Origin: Aliikangiella coralliicola | Lineage (GTDB): Bacteria > Pseudomonadota > Gammaproteobacteria > Enterobacterales > Kangiellaceae | NCBI RefSeq assembly: GCF_007004725.1 | Contig: NZ_ML660162.1 | Location: forward strand, 248,001 to 312,000 | Direction: 5' to 3' | Length of the DNA: 64,000 bases | In this document: positions 18,751 through 27,082 of the stretch, in pieces | Layout: each line of letters starts with the position of its first letter | How positions within the stretch are numbered: the first letter of the stretch is position 1 | Made by a program: the position numbers and the translations under genes | The notes under the pieces: model-generated | The model's input: only the letters and a program-made list of their open reading frames with translations | What the model was told of the DNA's origin: nothing | Database searches by the model: none

Positions 18751-19123
18751 TATAATCCTCCAAATAATTATTGTTTTATGCGCTTTTAATTTCCGACATC
18801 TCAACGACCAAAAATTAAAAAAGCTCATGGAGGCTATCGCTAATAAAATAAGTTATCCAGCCGATGGATTTTTATATCCTTGTTCAAGATATTATTTCCT
18901 TATTTTTTGCACAATCTTTACATAGTCTTTACAAAACCTTACATTGGAAACTCAAAATGAGTTCCTTAATTTCATGTAAGTGCATGAAAAATTTAGTTTT
19001 CTTGAGTACAAAGAATTTTCTAACCCGATTTTAAAATAGGAGATCTTTAAGACAAGCTGGCTAATAGATCTGACAACACCAGCACCAGAAAAATTGCGCC
19101 GCGTTTGAACACGGCAGAGAAAA
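18751..19123. other. Intergenic region (373 bp)
   Basis: This stretch carries the leftward promoter and leader of the protease gene and the end of the hydrolase gene to its right. It is AT-rich. TTTACA-like -35 elements on the plus strand around 18917-18940 have no gene behind them. Nothing else was recognised. Confidence 0.4.
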
Positions 19124-20227
19124 CTATAACTTTTCCTCCGATTTAAAATAGCTGATGACCGTTCTCATCAATTGACTTTGAAGCTCATATGTTTTTTCGC
19201 CTCCATTGCTCAGAAAAACAATTTCTAGATTGAGTTTGGGATGAAAGAAAAGTTCAGATTGATAACCATCGTTAGAGCCACCGTGAGAGAAAAATGGCTG
19301 TTTACCCCAACCGATAATCCAACCAAGGCCATAAAAACCGTCATCTCCTAAATCCGCGTGAACTTTAGTCATATCTTTGAGTGTTTTTGAGGCTACAATC
19401 TTGCCGCCTTTTAACGCAACGATAAACCGACTTAAATCAGCCAGGCTGCTTACCTGTCCCATAGCCCCTGTATTGTATTGCTGAATACCAAAAAAACGAG
19501 ATGTTTTAGCATAGTTAAGAGCAATATCTGATCTTAAGCTACTGGGATTATCGATAATATAAGAGTCTGTCATTTTCGATGGTATGAATATATTTTGCTG
19601 CATATATTCTGCAAATCTCTTTCCGCTCACGCGTTCGACTGTTTCAGCCAGCAAAACATAACACACATTACAATAACGCCCTTTTTTGCCACTAAAGGTA
19701 GACACCTTAAGCGTGTCTGAAATAAGAAATTTAATAACATCAGCATTAGTCGCATTGTTGGCCAAATGTAAGTTTTGATCTGCAAAAAAGTCACGCGAAA
19801 CCGACACTCGGTGGGATAACAGATGGTGTAAAGTGATTGTTTCCCATTTTTTTGGCAACTCGGTAACATATTGAGTGACAGAATCAGTCAACAATATTTG
19901 GCCTCGCTCCAATAGCTGCATAATAGCCAAAGCAGTAAAAGGTTTACTGATTGAGCCAATTCGAAATCCTGTGTTTAATTGAATTTTGGTATTTTTAGTA
20001 GCGCTCCCTTTGCTCGACTCAAAAATAACTTGATCATCTTTACGAATCAAAAGTGCAATGCCGGGTTCTTCGTCTAGTTGCTCTCGCAAAATGTTAGTCA
20101 CTTTACTTTGCAATTTATGGAATGAAGTTTTGTCAGCAGCATAAATGTTTAAGCAAACAAATAGTAGAATCGATGATGTGATTAGCTTTACAACCGTTAT
20201 GTGTTTTACCGCTTTTATTAATTTCAT
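19124..20227 (-). CDS. Exported serine hydrolase, beta-lactamase/PBP-like
   Basis: A 367-residue protein with an N-terminal signal segment (about 12-32, ending YAADK). Active-site motifs are SISK (nucleophile Ser, lysine three on; GSISKPFTAL), the Tyr motif YCN (YCNVCY) and HGG (FSHGGSNDGY) in place of KTG. This is the class C-like serine hydrolase fold of D-aminopeptidases and esterases; the substrate is unknown. AAGG lies six bases before the ATG. It is divergent from the TrmB-regulator operon, which contains another hydrolase of the same family, so shared control through the intervening region is possible. Confidence 0.85.
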   Translation of the reverse strand: MKLIKAVKHITVVKLITSSILLFVCLNIYAADKTSFHKLQSKVTNILREQLDEEPGIALLIRKDDQVIFESSKGSATKNTKIQLNTGFRIGSISKPFTALAIMQLLERGQILLTDSVTQYVTELPKKWETITLHHLLSHRVSVSRDFFADQNLHLANNATNADVIKFLISDTLKVSTFSGKKGRYCNVCYVLLAETVERVSGKRFAEYMQQNIFIPSKMTDSYIIDNPSSLRSDIALNYAKTSRFFGIQQYNTGAMGQVSSLADLSRFIVALKGGKIVASKTLKDMTKVHADLGDDGFYGLGWIIGWGKQPFFSHGGSNDGYQSELFFHPKLNLEIVFLSNGGEKTYELQSQLMRTVISYFKSEEKL

Positions 20228-20570
20228 GATTGCCTTATGTGTTATTTTATTGACTCTCCTGGAACAGGGTTTTTATTCCGAAAGCACGAGATAATCCATT
20301 GCTTTTAAAGAGCAGGTTAAGATTTGAATTCATCAACGAACAATTAAAAATATAAGGGTTATTTCCATTAGTATTTCTGATTTGTAGTCCACCGATTGAA
20401 TTACTATTGCTGTGGTTCAGTGCTTAGAAAAACCTATAACTCATTGATAAATAAACATAATATTGACCAATTCGTAAATGATACTACTCTCCGAAGATAA
20501 GTAACGCTTGTAAAACTTTACAAAAGATATATAGTAGTAGTTAAGACTACTACTAATTAAAGGCGGCACA
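20228..20570. other. Divergent intergenic region (343 bp) with TrmB-side operator
   Basis: No gene is seen. The region contains the promoters of the two divergent units and, at its right end, the inverted repeat at 20532-20555. AT-rich DNA lies around 20450-20470. Confidence 0.5.
20532..20555. promoter_or_regulatory. Perfect inverted repeat before the TrmB gene, likely operator
   Basis: TAGTAGTAG (20532-20540) and CTACTACTA (20547-20555) form a perfect 9-bp inverted repeat with a 6-bp centre, ending 15 bp before the ATG at 20571. Each arm is itself three repeats of a trinucleotide. Its place over the promoter or leader suggests autoregulation by the TrmB-like protein; as RNA it could form a hairpin next to the ribosome-binding site. 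Confidence 0.6.
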
Positions 20571-21446
20571 ATGGCTAGCTCGATAGAAGATATTAGTTCT
20601 CAAGTTTCAGAAAAACTCACACAAATTGGTTTTACCCAGCTGGAAAGTGAAACTTACTTATTTTTACTAATCAATGGCTCAAACACAGGTTATTCAATTG
20701 CTAAAGGCATCGGCAAGCCTGTAGCCAATGTTTACAAAGCGGTGGAAAGTCTTTCCAGAAAAGGAGCCATTGAAAGCTCCGTGGCTGAAAGTAAACAGTG
20801 CACAGCTGTTCCGTGGGAACAATTTTTATCAATTCAACAAAAAAGCTTTATTAATAAAATAGAAACACTAAGTGAATGTTTAAAACAGCTCCCGCTACAA
20901 CAACAGGACGAAAAAGTTTACCAACTTAACAACACAGAAAACGTTATCGCCCAAAGCATTCGAATAATCGACGAGTCAGAAGAAATTTTACTTGCAGATA
21001 TCGAACCCGACGCTATGGAATGGTTACAGGACTCTCTAGAAAAAGCAGCGCATCGGGGTGTTGATGTAAGAGTAAAAGTCTACACCCCCATAAATTTAAA
21101 AGGAGTAAAAATCACCTTAAGACAGCAAGGCGAACAAATTTATCAAAAGACACAAGATATTGCTTACAGTCTGTGCGCCGATGGAAAGGAGTCAATTATC
21201 GCACTGGTAACTTCGGATAAAAAAAGAATCATTCAAGCGTTTCGCACCCAAAGTGCATTAATGAATATGTCGATTTATAACGGGCTTTTATATGGCCTGA
21301 TTTTAACTGAGTTAAAAATACAACTTCCCAAGGGCGATCTTTCTGGCGCTCAAAAGCTCCTGGCGGAAACTGAGCACCTGCATCCCTTTAGCGCTGAAAA
21401 TAAAGTATTTACCGTATTTAGACAAGGCTACATCAACCGCCGCTAA
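20571..21446 (+). CDS. TrmB-family transcriptional regulator
   Basis: A 291-residue regulator. The N-terminal winged helix at about 10-85 has the TrmB pattern (LTQIGFTQLESETYLFLLIN, YSIAKGIGKPVANVYKAVES, LSRKGAIESS). After a coiled coil, residues 125-230 resemble the TrmB effector-side domain of PLD-like fold (SEEILLADIEPDAMEWLQDSL, GVDVRVKVYTP). TrmB proteins are best known as sugar-responsive regulators in archaea, but occur in bacteria. It starts just after a perfect inverted repeat, and the serine hydrolase gene follows by 24 bp, so it likely controls itself and that hydrolase. The ligand is unknown. Confidence 0.82.
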   Translation: MASSIEDISSQVSEKLTQIGFTQLESETYLFLLINGSNTGYSIAKGIGKPVANVYKAVESLSRKGAIESSVAESKQCTAVPWEQFLSIQQKSFINKIETLSECLKQLPLQQQDEKVYQLNNTENVIAQSIRIIDESEEILLADIEPDAMEWLQDSLEKAAHRGVDVRVKVYTPINLKGVKITLRQQGEQIYQKTQDIAYSLCADGKESIIALVTSDKKRIIQAFRTQSALMNMSIYNGLLYGLILTELKIQLPKGDLSGAQKLLAETEHLHPFSAENKVFTVFRQGYINRR

Positions 21447-21470
21447 TATTACTCCAGGAAGCAAAGAACC

Positions 21471-22967
21471 ATGAAAAAATTACTAACTAACATCATTGCG
21501 TTGACAATTTTTCTTGTATTACCAGTTTACAGTAAAACTGACTTTAGCTTTCTTGATCAATTTGTCAAAGAAAATAAAAAAGTCATTGAGCTGCCTTCGG
21601 GCACCGCGGTAGCGATAATTAATGATGACAAAATAGTTTATGAGGGCTACTTTGGGTATGCAGATATAGAAGCTCGACAAAAAGTAGATGAGAAAACATC
21701 CTTTTATATTGCCTCAATGACGAAACCTTTTTTTGCATTAGCAACGCTGTTAAAAGAGCACCAGGGTGACATTAGCGAAAATACTTCACTAAGAGCGCTT
21801 TTTCCAAAAATGAGCTTTAATGGAATCCAGCCGGAAACAGTTACAGTCAAACATTTATTAAGTCACACAAGTGGCATAGACAATCATCCGCTAGTCTTGG
21901 CAACTGCGTACACTGGTATACACGATAACTCTATCCGCAATTTACTAGTAAGGAAATCGTACCCCCATGAAAACGTGAAACTTAATCAATTTGAGTATAC
22001 TAATGTTGGCTACAATATTTTAAGTGTCTGGTTTGAAAATAAATTTGGTCAGAGCTGGCAGAAATCTTTGCACGACTTAGTTTTAACACCGTTAAAAACA
22101 AAGCAAACCTCAACTTTTATGAGCGACGCTAAAAAGCACAACTGGAAACTGGCAAAAGGCTACTCGGTAAAGAGCGAGGAAAAAAGCAAAGCCGTTTATT
22201 TGAGCAAGCAAGATAACACGATGCATGCCGCCGGCGGAATGATATCAAATGCCAGGGATCTTTCTCGTTTTATTATTGCTCAAATTAATCAAGGTATTGT
22301 CGACGGCAAACAAGTGTTTCCAAGTAAGGTCATCGAAAAATCTCACGAAGTTCAAACAAAATTTACGAGATTTGGCGAAGAGCAAGGGTACGCCTGGGGT
22401 TGGTTTACTAGAAAACTCAACGAAAAGCAGCTTTACGTTCATCGGGGCGGCTTTTCAGGATTTAGTACGTATATGTCATTTATCCCCGAAGAAAAGTTAG
22501 GTTTGATAGTGCTAAGCAACCAGGATAAATGGGGTGGCGACTTGGCGTTCGCGATTGAAGATGCCGCTTATGGTAAGTTGTTAGGGAAAAAAGACTCTGA
22601 AATCAAGAAAGAGCTAGCAGAGCAACTGACTAAAACAGCTCAACGTGCCAAAAAATTTAAAGAAAAAAATGCATTAAGGAAAAAAGCTGAAGCCATCATA
22701 AAATCAGAGCTAACACTCGATAAAGCAGCCTACGCAGGAATCTATTCTCACTCGCTGTTAGGTGATATTAATATTCAACTAAATACAGACAAACAACTAG
22801 CTATTCACTGGGGAAATATGTACAGCATTGCGAGTTTTGGGGAAAAGCCAGAAAGCGCCAGAATTGAGTTTGTCCCTAATTCTATGGAAACATTAGAATT
22901 TCAGATAAAAGGTTCAAATGTTGAATCCTTACGATATAAGGAGTATCTATTTAGAAAATACCCATAA
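21471..22967 (+). CDS. Exported serine hydrolase, beta-lactamase/PBP-like, with C-terminal extension
   Basis: A 498-residue protein with a signal peptide (1-21, ending PVYSK). Motifs are SMTK (ASMTKPFFAL), the complete Tyr motif YTN (FEYTNVGYN) and HRG (VHRGGFSGF). After the catalytic domain (to about residue 365) comes a Lys-rich helix and a roughly 80-residue beta-rich C-terminal domain (AAYAGIYSHSLLGDINIQL), similar to the DUF3471-like domain found behind such enzymes. It is in an operon with the TrmB-type regulator. Activity may be on peptides or esters; a beta-lactam role cannot be read from the sequence. Confidence 0.86.
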   Translation: MKKLLTNIIALTIFLVLPVYSKTDFSFLDQFVKENKKVIELPSGTAVAIINDDKIVYEGYFGYADIEARQKVDEKTSFYIASMTKPFFALATLLKEHQGDISENTSLRALFPKMSFNGIQPETVTVKHLLSHTSGIDNHPLVLATAYTGIHDNSIRNLLVRKSYPHENVKLNQFEYTNVGYNILSVWFENKFGQSWQKSLHDLVLTPLKTKQTSTFMSDAKKHNWKLAKGYSVKSEEKSKAVYLSKQDNTMHAAGGMISNARDLSRFIIAQINQGIVDGKQVFPSKVIEKSHEVQTKFTRFGEEQGYAWGWFTRKLNEKQLYVHRGGFSGFSTYMSFIPEEKLGLIVLSNQDKWGGDLAFAIEDAAYGKLLGKKDSEIKKELAEQLTKTAQRAKKFKEKNALRKKAEAIIKSELTLDKAAYAGIYSHSLLGDINIQLNTDKQLAIHWGNMYSIASFGEKPESARIEFVPNSMETLEFQIKGSNVESLRYKEYLFRKYP

Positions 22968-23035
22968 ACGCTAAGACAAAACTAAGTTATAATTCAATCC
23001 GATAAAGCATTAACTTAGCAAAGGTTAAGCGATAA

Positions 23036-23635
23036 ATGATAAAAAGAGTTTTTACCATTGGTTACGCGACAAAACCAATTGATATTTTTATCCAACAATT
23101 AAAAGATTACTCTGTTAACGCTGTAGCTGACGTTCGCTCTGTTCCCTACAGCAAGGCGTTTTTTGATTACCATCGAGAAAATATAACATCACATTTAGCT
23201 AAAAATGGCATTCGTTATGTCTACCTTGGCGATGAACTTGGCCCCCGCTCAAAAGATGATAACCACTATAATGAAAATGGCCAGGTGCAATTTGATAAAC
23301 TGATGGAAGCCAAAATTTTTAAACAGGGTATTGAACGAGTTAACCAAGGCGTAGAACGAGGATTTAATATCGCCTTGATGTGCGCTGAAAAAGATCCGGC
23401 TACATGCCATCGTAGTCTGCTGATTGGTTACTATCTTTTGCGCAATAACCTCACCGATATAACAATTGACCATATAACACATGACGGTCAATTAGAAACT
23501 CAGCAAGATCTTGAGAACCGCCTAACACAAATACACCAAACCGGCACCGACTTATTTATGGACGAGTGTGAAAGTAAAAAACAAGCTTACGAGTCTCAGC
23601 TAAAAAAAACATCATATATCAAACCGCTGGACTAG
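23036..23635 (+). CDS. DUF488 family protein
   Basis: A 199-residue cytoplasmic protein of the DUF488 family: N-terminal IGYATKPIDIFI, VADVRSVPYSKAFFDY, then LGDELGPRSKD, and the conserved Cys/His block LMCAEKDPATCHRSLL. Function in the family is not established; the conserved Cys-His-Arg motif suggests a nucleotide- or metal-binding role. Length is normal to slightly long because of a Lys-rich tail. It stands alone, followed by a GC-rich hairpin. No strong ribosome-binding site is visible (AAGCGA). Confidence 0.85.
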   Translation: MIKRVFTIGYATKPIDIFIQQLKDYSVNAVADVRSVPYSKAFFDYHRENITSHLAKNGIRYVYLGDELGPRSKDDNHYNENGQVQFDKLMEAKIFKQGIERVNQGVERGFNIALMCAEKDPATCHRSLLIGYYLLRNNLTDITIDHITHDGQLETQQDLENRLTQIHQTGTDLFMDECESKKQAYESQLKKTSYIKPLD

Positions 23636-23666
23636 TTACATTTAGATTAGCGTCAGAATTATCAGC

Positions 23667-23696
23667 TCCCGCCGTTTATGAGTATCAACGGCGGGA
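23667..23696. terminator. Bidirectional terminator between DUF488 and spo0M-like genes
   Basis: A 10-bp GC-rich perfect inverted repeat (23667-23676 and 23687-23696, loop 10 nt) lies between the ends of two convergent genes. No clear T run follows on the plus strand. Confidence 0.65.
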
Positions 23697-23706
23697 AAGT
23701 GGGTCA

Positions 23707-24474
23707 CTAACAATAGGAACCAATGACTTCTTCAAGTATGTTCCCTGCTTCAGTCGCATTGTTTTCATCAATGATAATTGAAGTTTTAGTTTCATTAAGA
23801 TCCAACGCCGACAAAAAGAGTCCTTTGATGCCACGCGCTTTTCTATCGATCTCCAATAAAATGCGAAGTTGATCGCCTTCGTTGATGAAAACAACTTCAA
23901 TTTCGCTCACCCTTCGTGCAAATGCCCCAGATCTCGCTTTAAACTCGAGCTCTTGCATAAAAGGAACATGGAAATTTTTAACCGCTTCACACTCAGCTTC
24001 AACTAACACAAAGCCCATTTCTTCTATTGCTCTCAACACTTCATGTTGAAGTTCATTGGGTTCAACCCGCACATAATCTTTATCAGATTTATCAAGCGCA
24101 AATTCTATATCGAGGTTAGTTTCAACCCAGGTCTTACTATGACCGAGAGTTAACGGAGACGTCTCGGGCATTTCAATGCAAAACGGAATTTCCTTTTCTT
24201 CATCAGGTTGTATTTCAAAAGCTTCTAAGTCATATGCGACAAGCGTTGCAGTTCGTTCCACAAGGTTAGTCTCTTCATCAACCTCAATCTCCGTCATATA
24301 GTTACAACGTACATCCAAGTCAATTTTTTTGATACTTTGCGCGACATTACCTCCTTTTACCTTAATAACACCAGACAACTCTCCCCCAGGGTAAACAATC
24401 GCATTATCGAGCAAAGTGTCCACTTTGGCAGCCCCAACGCCAACTTTTGAAAGTGCTTTTTTAAAAAATGACAT
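23707..24474 (-). CDS. Spo0M-like arrestin-fold protein
   Basis: A 255-residue protein of the Spo0M (SpoOM) family: MSFFKKALSKVGVGAAKVDT, YPGGELSGVIKVKGG, CNYMTEIEVDEE, and EVVFINEGDQLRILLEID near the C-terminus. The fold is arrestin-like. In Bacillus the protein affects sporulation and cell shape; many non-sporulating gammaproteobacteria carry it with unknown role. AGGAG stands nine bases before the ATG. It is convergent with the DUF488 gene. Confidence 0.87.
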   Translation of the reverse strand: MSFFKKALSKVGVGAAKVDTLLDNAIVYPGGELSGVIKVKGGNVAQSIKKIDLDVRCNYMTEIEVDEETNLVERTATLVAYDLEAFEIQPDEEKEIPFCIEMPETSPLTLGHSKTWVETNLDIEFALDKSDKDYVRVEPNELQHEVLRAIEEMGFVLVEAECEAVKNFHVPFMQELEFKARSGAFARRVSEIEVVFINEGDQLRILLEIDRKARGIKGLFLSALDLNETKTSIIIDENNATEAGNILEEVIGSYC

Positions 24475-24754
24475 AATGAAACAAATCTCCTTTTACTAAA
24501 ATGATCATATTGTTTTGGGTAAATAGTTTTTGGGTAATTCGAACTTTAACTGGCGGCAGCATATCGATTTTTATCGGCATGCATTCGGCACATTAATTTT
24601 TAGTAACGATTCTCTAAAATCTAGTTCGAGGTTTGAACGCGCTGACTTTCAATTTATTCCTTGTTTTTAGCGAATAGGAACATTCGCGCAATTTGTAGCC
24701 AGTTGATTGGATAAAAGAAAAATACTATAGATTTCAAATTTCACCTTTAACAAA

Positions 24755-25501
24755 TTATTCAGACGACTTACTAATTTTTGATTTTTTAGCAGCTTGTTGA
24801 GCCAATGAAATGGTATGGCTGAGTAATTTTTTATCACCAACAGCACCATGCCCGGGGACGACAAGATTGGCAGTTGGATAGTTATCGACAAGTTTCTGCA
24901 CTGAGCTTGGCCAACTGTCAATAGCGGCTTCTCCGACATAGCCTAAACTTCTACTCGCTGCGCTACGGACTAAACAACCGCCAAATAAGATTTGTGATTT
25001 TGGAAGCCAGACAACCACATTGTCTATCGCATGGCCACCACCGGGATAAAAAACTTCTATCAGCTCTTTTTCCAACCAGAAGCTTTCAGAATCTATAGAA
25101 TTTTTTGCAGTCGCTTTTCCGGATTTAGAGAGTATTTCATTGGTTAATTTTGATGCATAGGTAGGGATCTTGTGCTCATTAAGTAGTCGAATACCAGCAG
25201 TGCGATCTTCATGGGAATGGGTTGATATACTCCCTTTGAGAAAATACCCTCGCTCTTGAATCCACTTCATTAGAGACTTAGTATCTGCGTCTGACCAGGG
25301 AGTATCAACAATAAAAGCATTACTGCCACTTAGCACAATTAACCCATTCGACCCAACCATTCCAAATCCGTCAACAAATTGATATGAGGTATGGAGGTAA
25401 ACATTCGGTTGAAGAAGCTTAATTTTTAATTTTGGAGTCTCATCACCAGCATAACTGAAATTGGCAGAAACAATTAATAAGAGTGCTAGTATATATTTCA
25501 T
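24755..25501 (-). CDS. Subclass B1-like metallo-beta-lactamase
   Basis: A 248-residue periplasmic enzyme after a signal peptide (1-18, NFSYA). It has every B1 zinc ligand: His95, His97 and Asp99 (STHSHEDR), His157 (PGGGHAIDNVVVWLP), Cys176 (LFGGC) and His218 (VPGHG). The DNVVVWLP and FGGC signatures separate it from B2, B3 and glyoxalase-type relatives. Arg179 stands where most B1 enzymes have the substrate-binding lysine of GGCxxK. Hydrolysis of penicillins, cephalosporins or carbapenems is expected of this group but is not shown. An in-frame longer start 43 codons upstream is rejected because the signal peptide begins at 25501. No integron or IS is near, so it looks chromosomal. Confidence 0.86.
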   Translation of the reverse strand: MKYILALLLIVSANFSYAGDETPKLKIKLLQPNVYLHTSYQFVDGFGMVGSNGLIVLSGSNAFIVDTPWSDADTKSLMKWIQERGYFLKGSISTHSHEDRTAGIRLLNEHKIPTYASKLTNEILSKSGKATAKNSIDSESFWLEKELIEVFYPGGGHAIDNVVVWLPKSQILFGGCLVRSAASRSLGYVGEAAIDSWPSSVQKLVDNYPTANLVVPGHGAVGDKKLLSHTISLAQQAAKKSKISKSSE

Positions 25502-25659
25502 ATTTTTCTCTTCGACAATTGGCAAGTAAGCATAAACAACAGGCCGCGACAGAGCAAGTGTAAGAGAAGGACTAAAAAATACTAGAAATTCGATTTTACA
25601 ATTGATGATTCTTTGCGAAAATAAACACAAATTTCACAATAACAAGGGAAGTTCTTCAC

Positions 25660-25940
25660 ATGCAAATACTTCTGAATATTTTTTGCTCCTTTGTGCTGAT
25701 CATGGGGCTCGCCTGGGCTTTCCTTCCCGGCGCTTTCGGACTGTTAAACTTCAAAAAAATCATGGACCAGCCATAAACCTTATTGCGTCGGTTGCATGGT
25801 GGCTATTGATGCTAGTACATGTCTACGTTTTTTATCAGATCTGGTTTGTTGTTGATAGTAGCTATTGGTGGATGTTAGTTCCTTTCATTTTTCACATTTT
25901 GTATTTCCTTACTATTGGGCGTGATGTCAGCACTGCATAA
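25660..25940 (+). pseudogene. Small membrane protein gene with a frameshift at an A7 run
   Basis: Reading from ATG 25660 (GGGA ten bases upstream) gives a 38-residue hydrophobic start (MQILLNIFCSFVLIMGLAW) that ends at TAA shortly after seven A at 25753-25759. In the -1 frame from that run the reading continues through two further membrane segments (LIASVAWWLLMLVHVYVFYQ, WWMLVPFIFHILYFLTIG) to a stop at 25940. One extra A would join them into a 93-residue protein with three membrane helices. It may be a disrupted gene, a sequencing error in the homopolymer, or a slippage product. The function is unknown. The 112-residue reading in the second frame from 25602 lacks a sensible N-terminus. Confidence 0.55.
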
Positions 25941-26214
25941 AATAAATCGTAGGGCACGATATCAAAATCCCCCCTCTATTCGTGTGCTCACAAAAAGATT
26001 CAGTACCTGACACATTTAGAGAGAGTTTATTCGCTTTATTTTAATGCGGTTGCAATAAAAATTTAACATACGTTCGCGAAGCGCTAAATCTAACTTAGCT
26101 CAAGGAAGAGTGGTCAATTGAATAATTCAGGTTTAAAGGCTCACTTATTAATCAAAGCGAGCCCTGAGCGAACGCTCATGCAGAATCTTAACTTGACGGA
26201 TAAATAGTAAAAAT

Positions 26215-26769
26215 CTATTTATAAAACTTCAAAAATCGTGAAGTTTGTCCAGTCTGCGTTAGATAATCCTTAAGAAACAATACAAACTTAAGCGTCGTTG
26301 GGAATTTAAATACGCCATAATTTGGATCGAAAAAAGTCACAGCAGGCTTTGAGACTTTGGCTGCAACAGCATGGCCGTTAACCGCGAAAAATACCAATGA
26401 AGATGGGCCATTCACAATCCACTTTCCGACGTTGCCATCGTTGACGTTAACTTGAACACTCGCGCGAGTGAGAGAAAACGCTTTAGCAACTGCATCAATA
26501 CCAACCTGGCCACCCATCCGGTTATTGGCCCCAAGTTGCTGTGCTCGCTCTGCAAACTTGAAAACCGCCTCCGAGTATTTGCTGTTTCCAAAAATCTGAG
26601 ATGTTAAGCCAGATTTTTTGCCTGCAAGCCACATCAAGGATAATCCTCCGCAAACGCCACCTTGAGATTCAGGAATCAGGTTTCGCCAGTTTCGGGTAAG
26701 GCCTCTATCCTGTACAAATGTTGCTGCTTTTCGACCACCGTGATCTATCGCTAAGGCTGTTATTGACAT
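26215..26769 (-). CDS. YopT-type (C58-like) cysteine protease domain protein
   Basis: A 184-residue protein consisting almost wholly of a papain-like domain of the YopT/C58 type. The probable triad is Cys40 (GGVCGGLSLMWL), His133 (VNGHAVAA) and Asp148 (TFFDPNYG), with the usual order and spacing. YopT and AvrPphB cleave host proteins; in bacteria such domains are often toxin or effector modules. No signal peptide is seen. ATG 26769 has AGGA seven bases upstream; ATG 26775 lacks spacing. It sits beside a lipase-like hydrolase gene on the same strand (313 bp apart); both could be effectors, though no secretion genes are in the window. Confidence 0.75.
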   Translation of the reverse strand: MSITALAIDHGGRKAATFVQDRGLTRNWRNLIPESQGGVCGGLSLMWLAGKKSGLTSQIFGNSKYSEAVFKFAERAQQLGANNRMGGQVGIDAVAKAFSLTRASVQVNVNDGNVGKWIVNGPSSLVFFAVNGHAVAAKVSKPAVTFFDPNYGVFKFPTTLKFVLFLKDYLTQTGQTSRFLKFYK

Positions 26770-27082
26770 ACACATTTCCTTTTTTGTAAGTTATGAAAGG
26801 GCTCCGGGTTGGCAATAGCTCAATCATCTTGATGCAAAAGAAACACCACAGAACCACTTTTAAAATTCAATTTTCTGAACCCGCAGTTTATATTTTTTCA
26901 GACATAAGCGAAAGCGCATTTAAACGAGGTTTATACGATAAATTAGCAAAATTGAGAGCAAAGCCACATAATTGATTATTTTAATCTCATTTAGAGTTTA
27001 TCAATGATAACCAAGATTATAACCATGCCGGACGTTACGATTTATCGTATGACTGATACATTAAATAACATGAAACATTCAG
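26770..27082. other. Intergenic region with a doubtful 47-60 residue reading frame
   Basis: A plus-strand frame from 26793 to 26975 (or from ATG 26832) would encode a basic peptide (ending KLAKLRAKPHN). It has no clear ribosome-binding site or family match. It is recorded because its composition is not unlike protein, but it is not called as a gene. The rest is AT-rich with no recognised element. Confidence 0.25.

Noticed and set aside
18751-18828. Longer N-terminus of the subtilase
   Set aside because: The start at 18750 has GGAGG and begins the signal peptide; the upstream codons do not fit a secreted protein.
25502-25630. Longer N-terminus of the metallo-beta-lactamase
   Set aside because: A signal peptide begins at 25501; the 43 upstream codons are not expected in this family.
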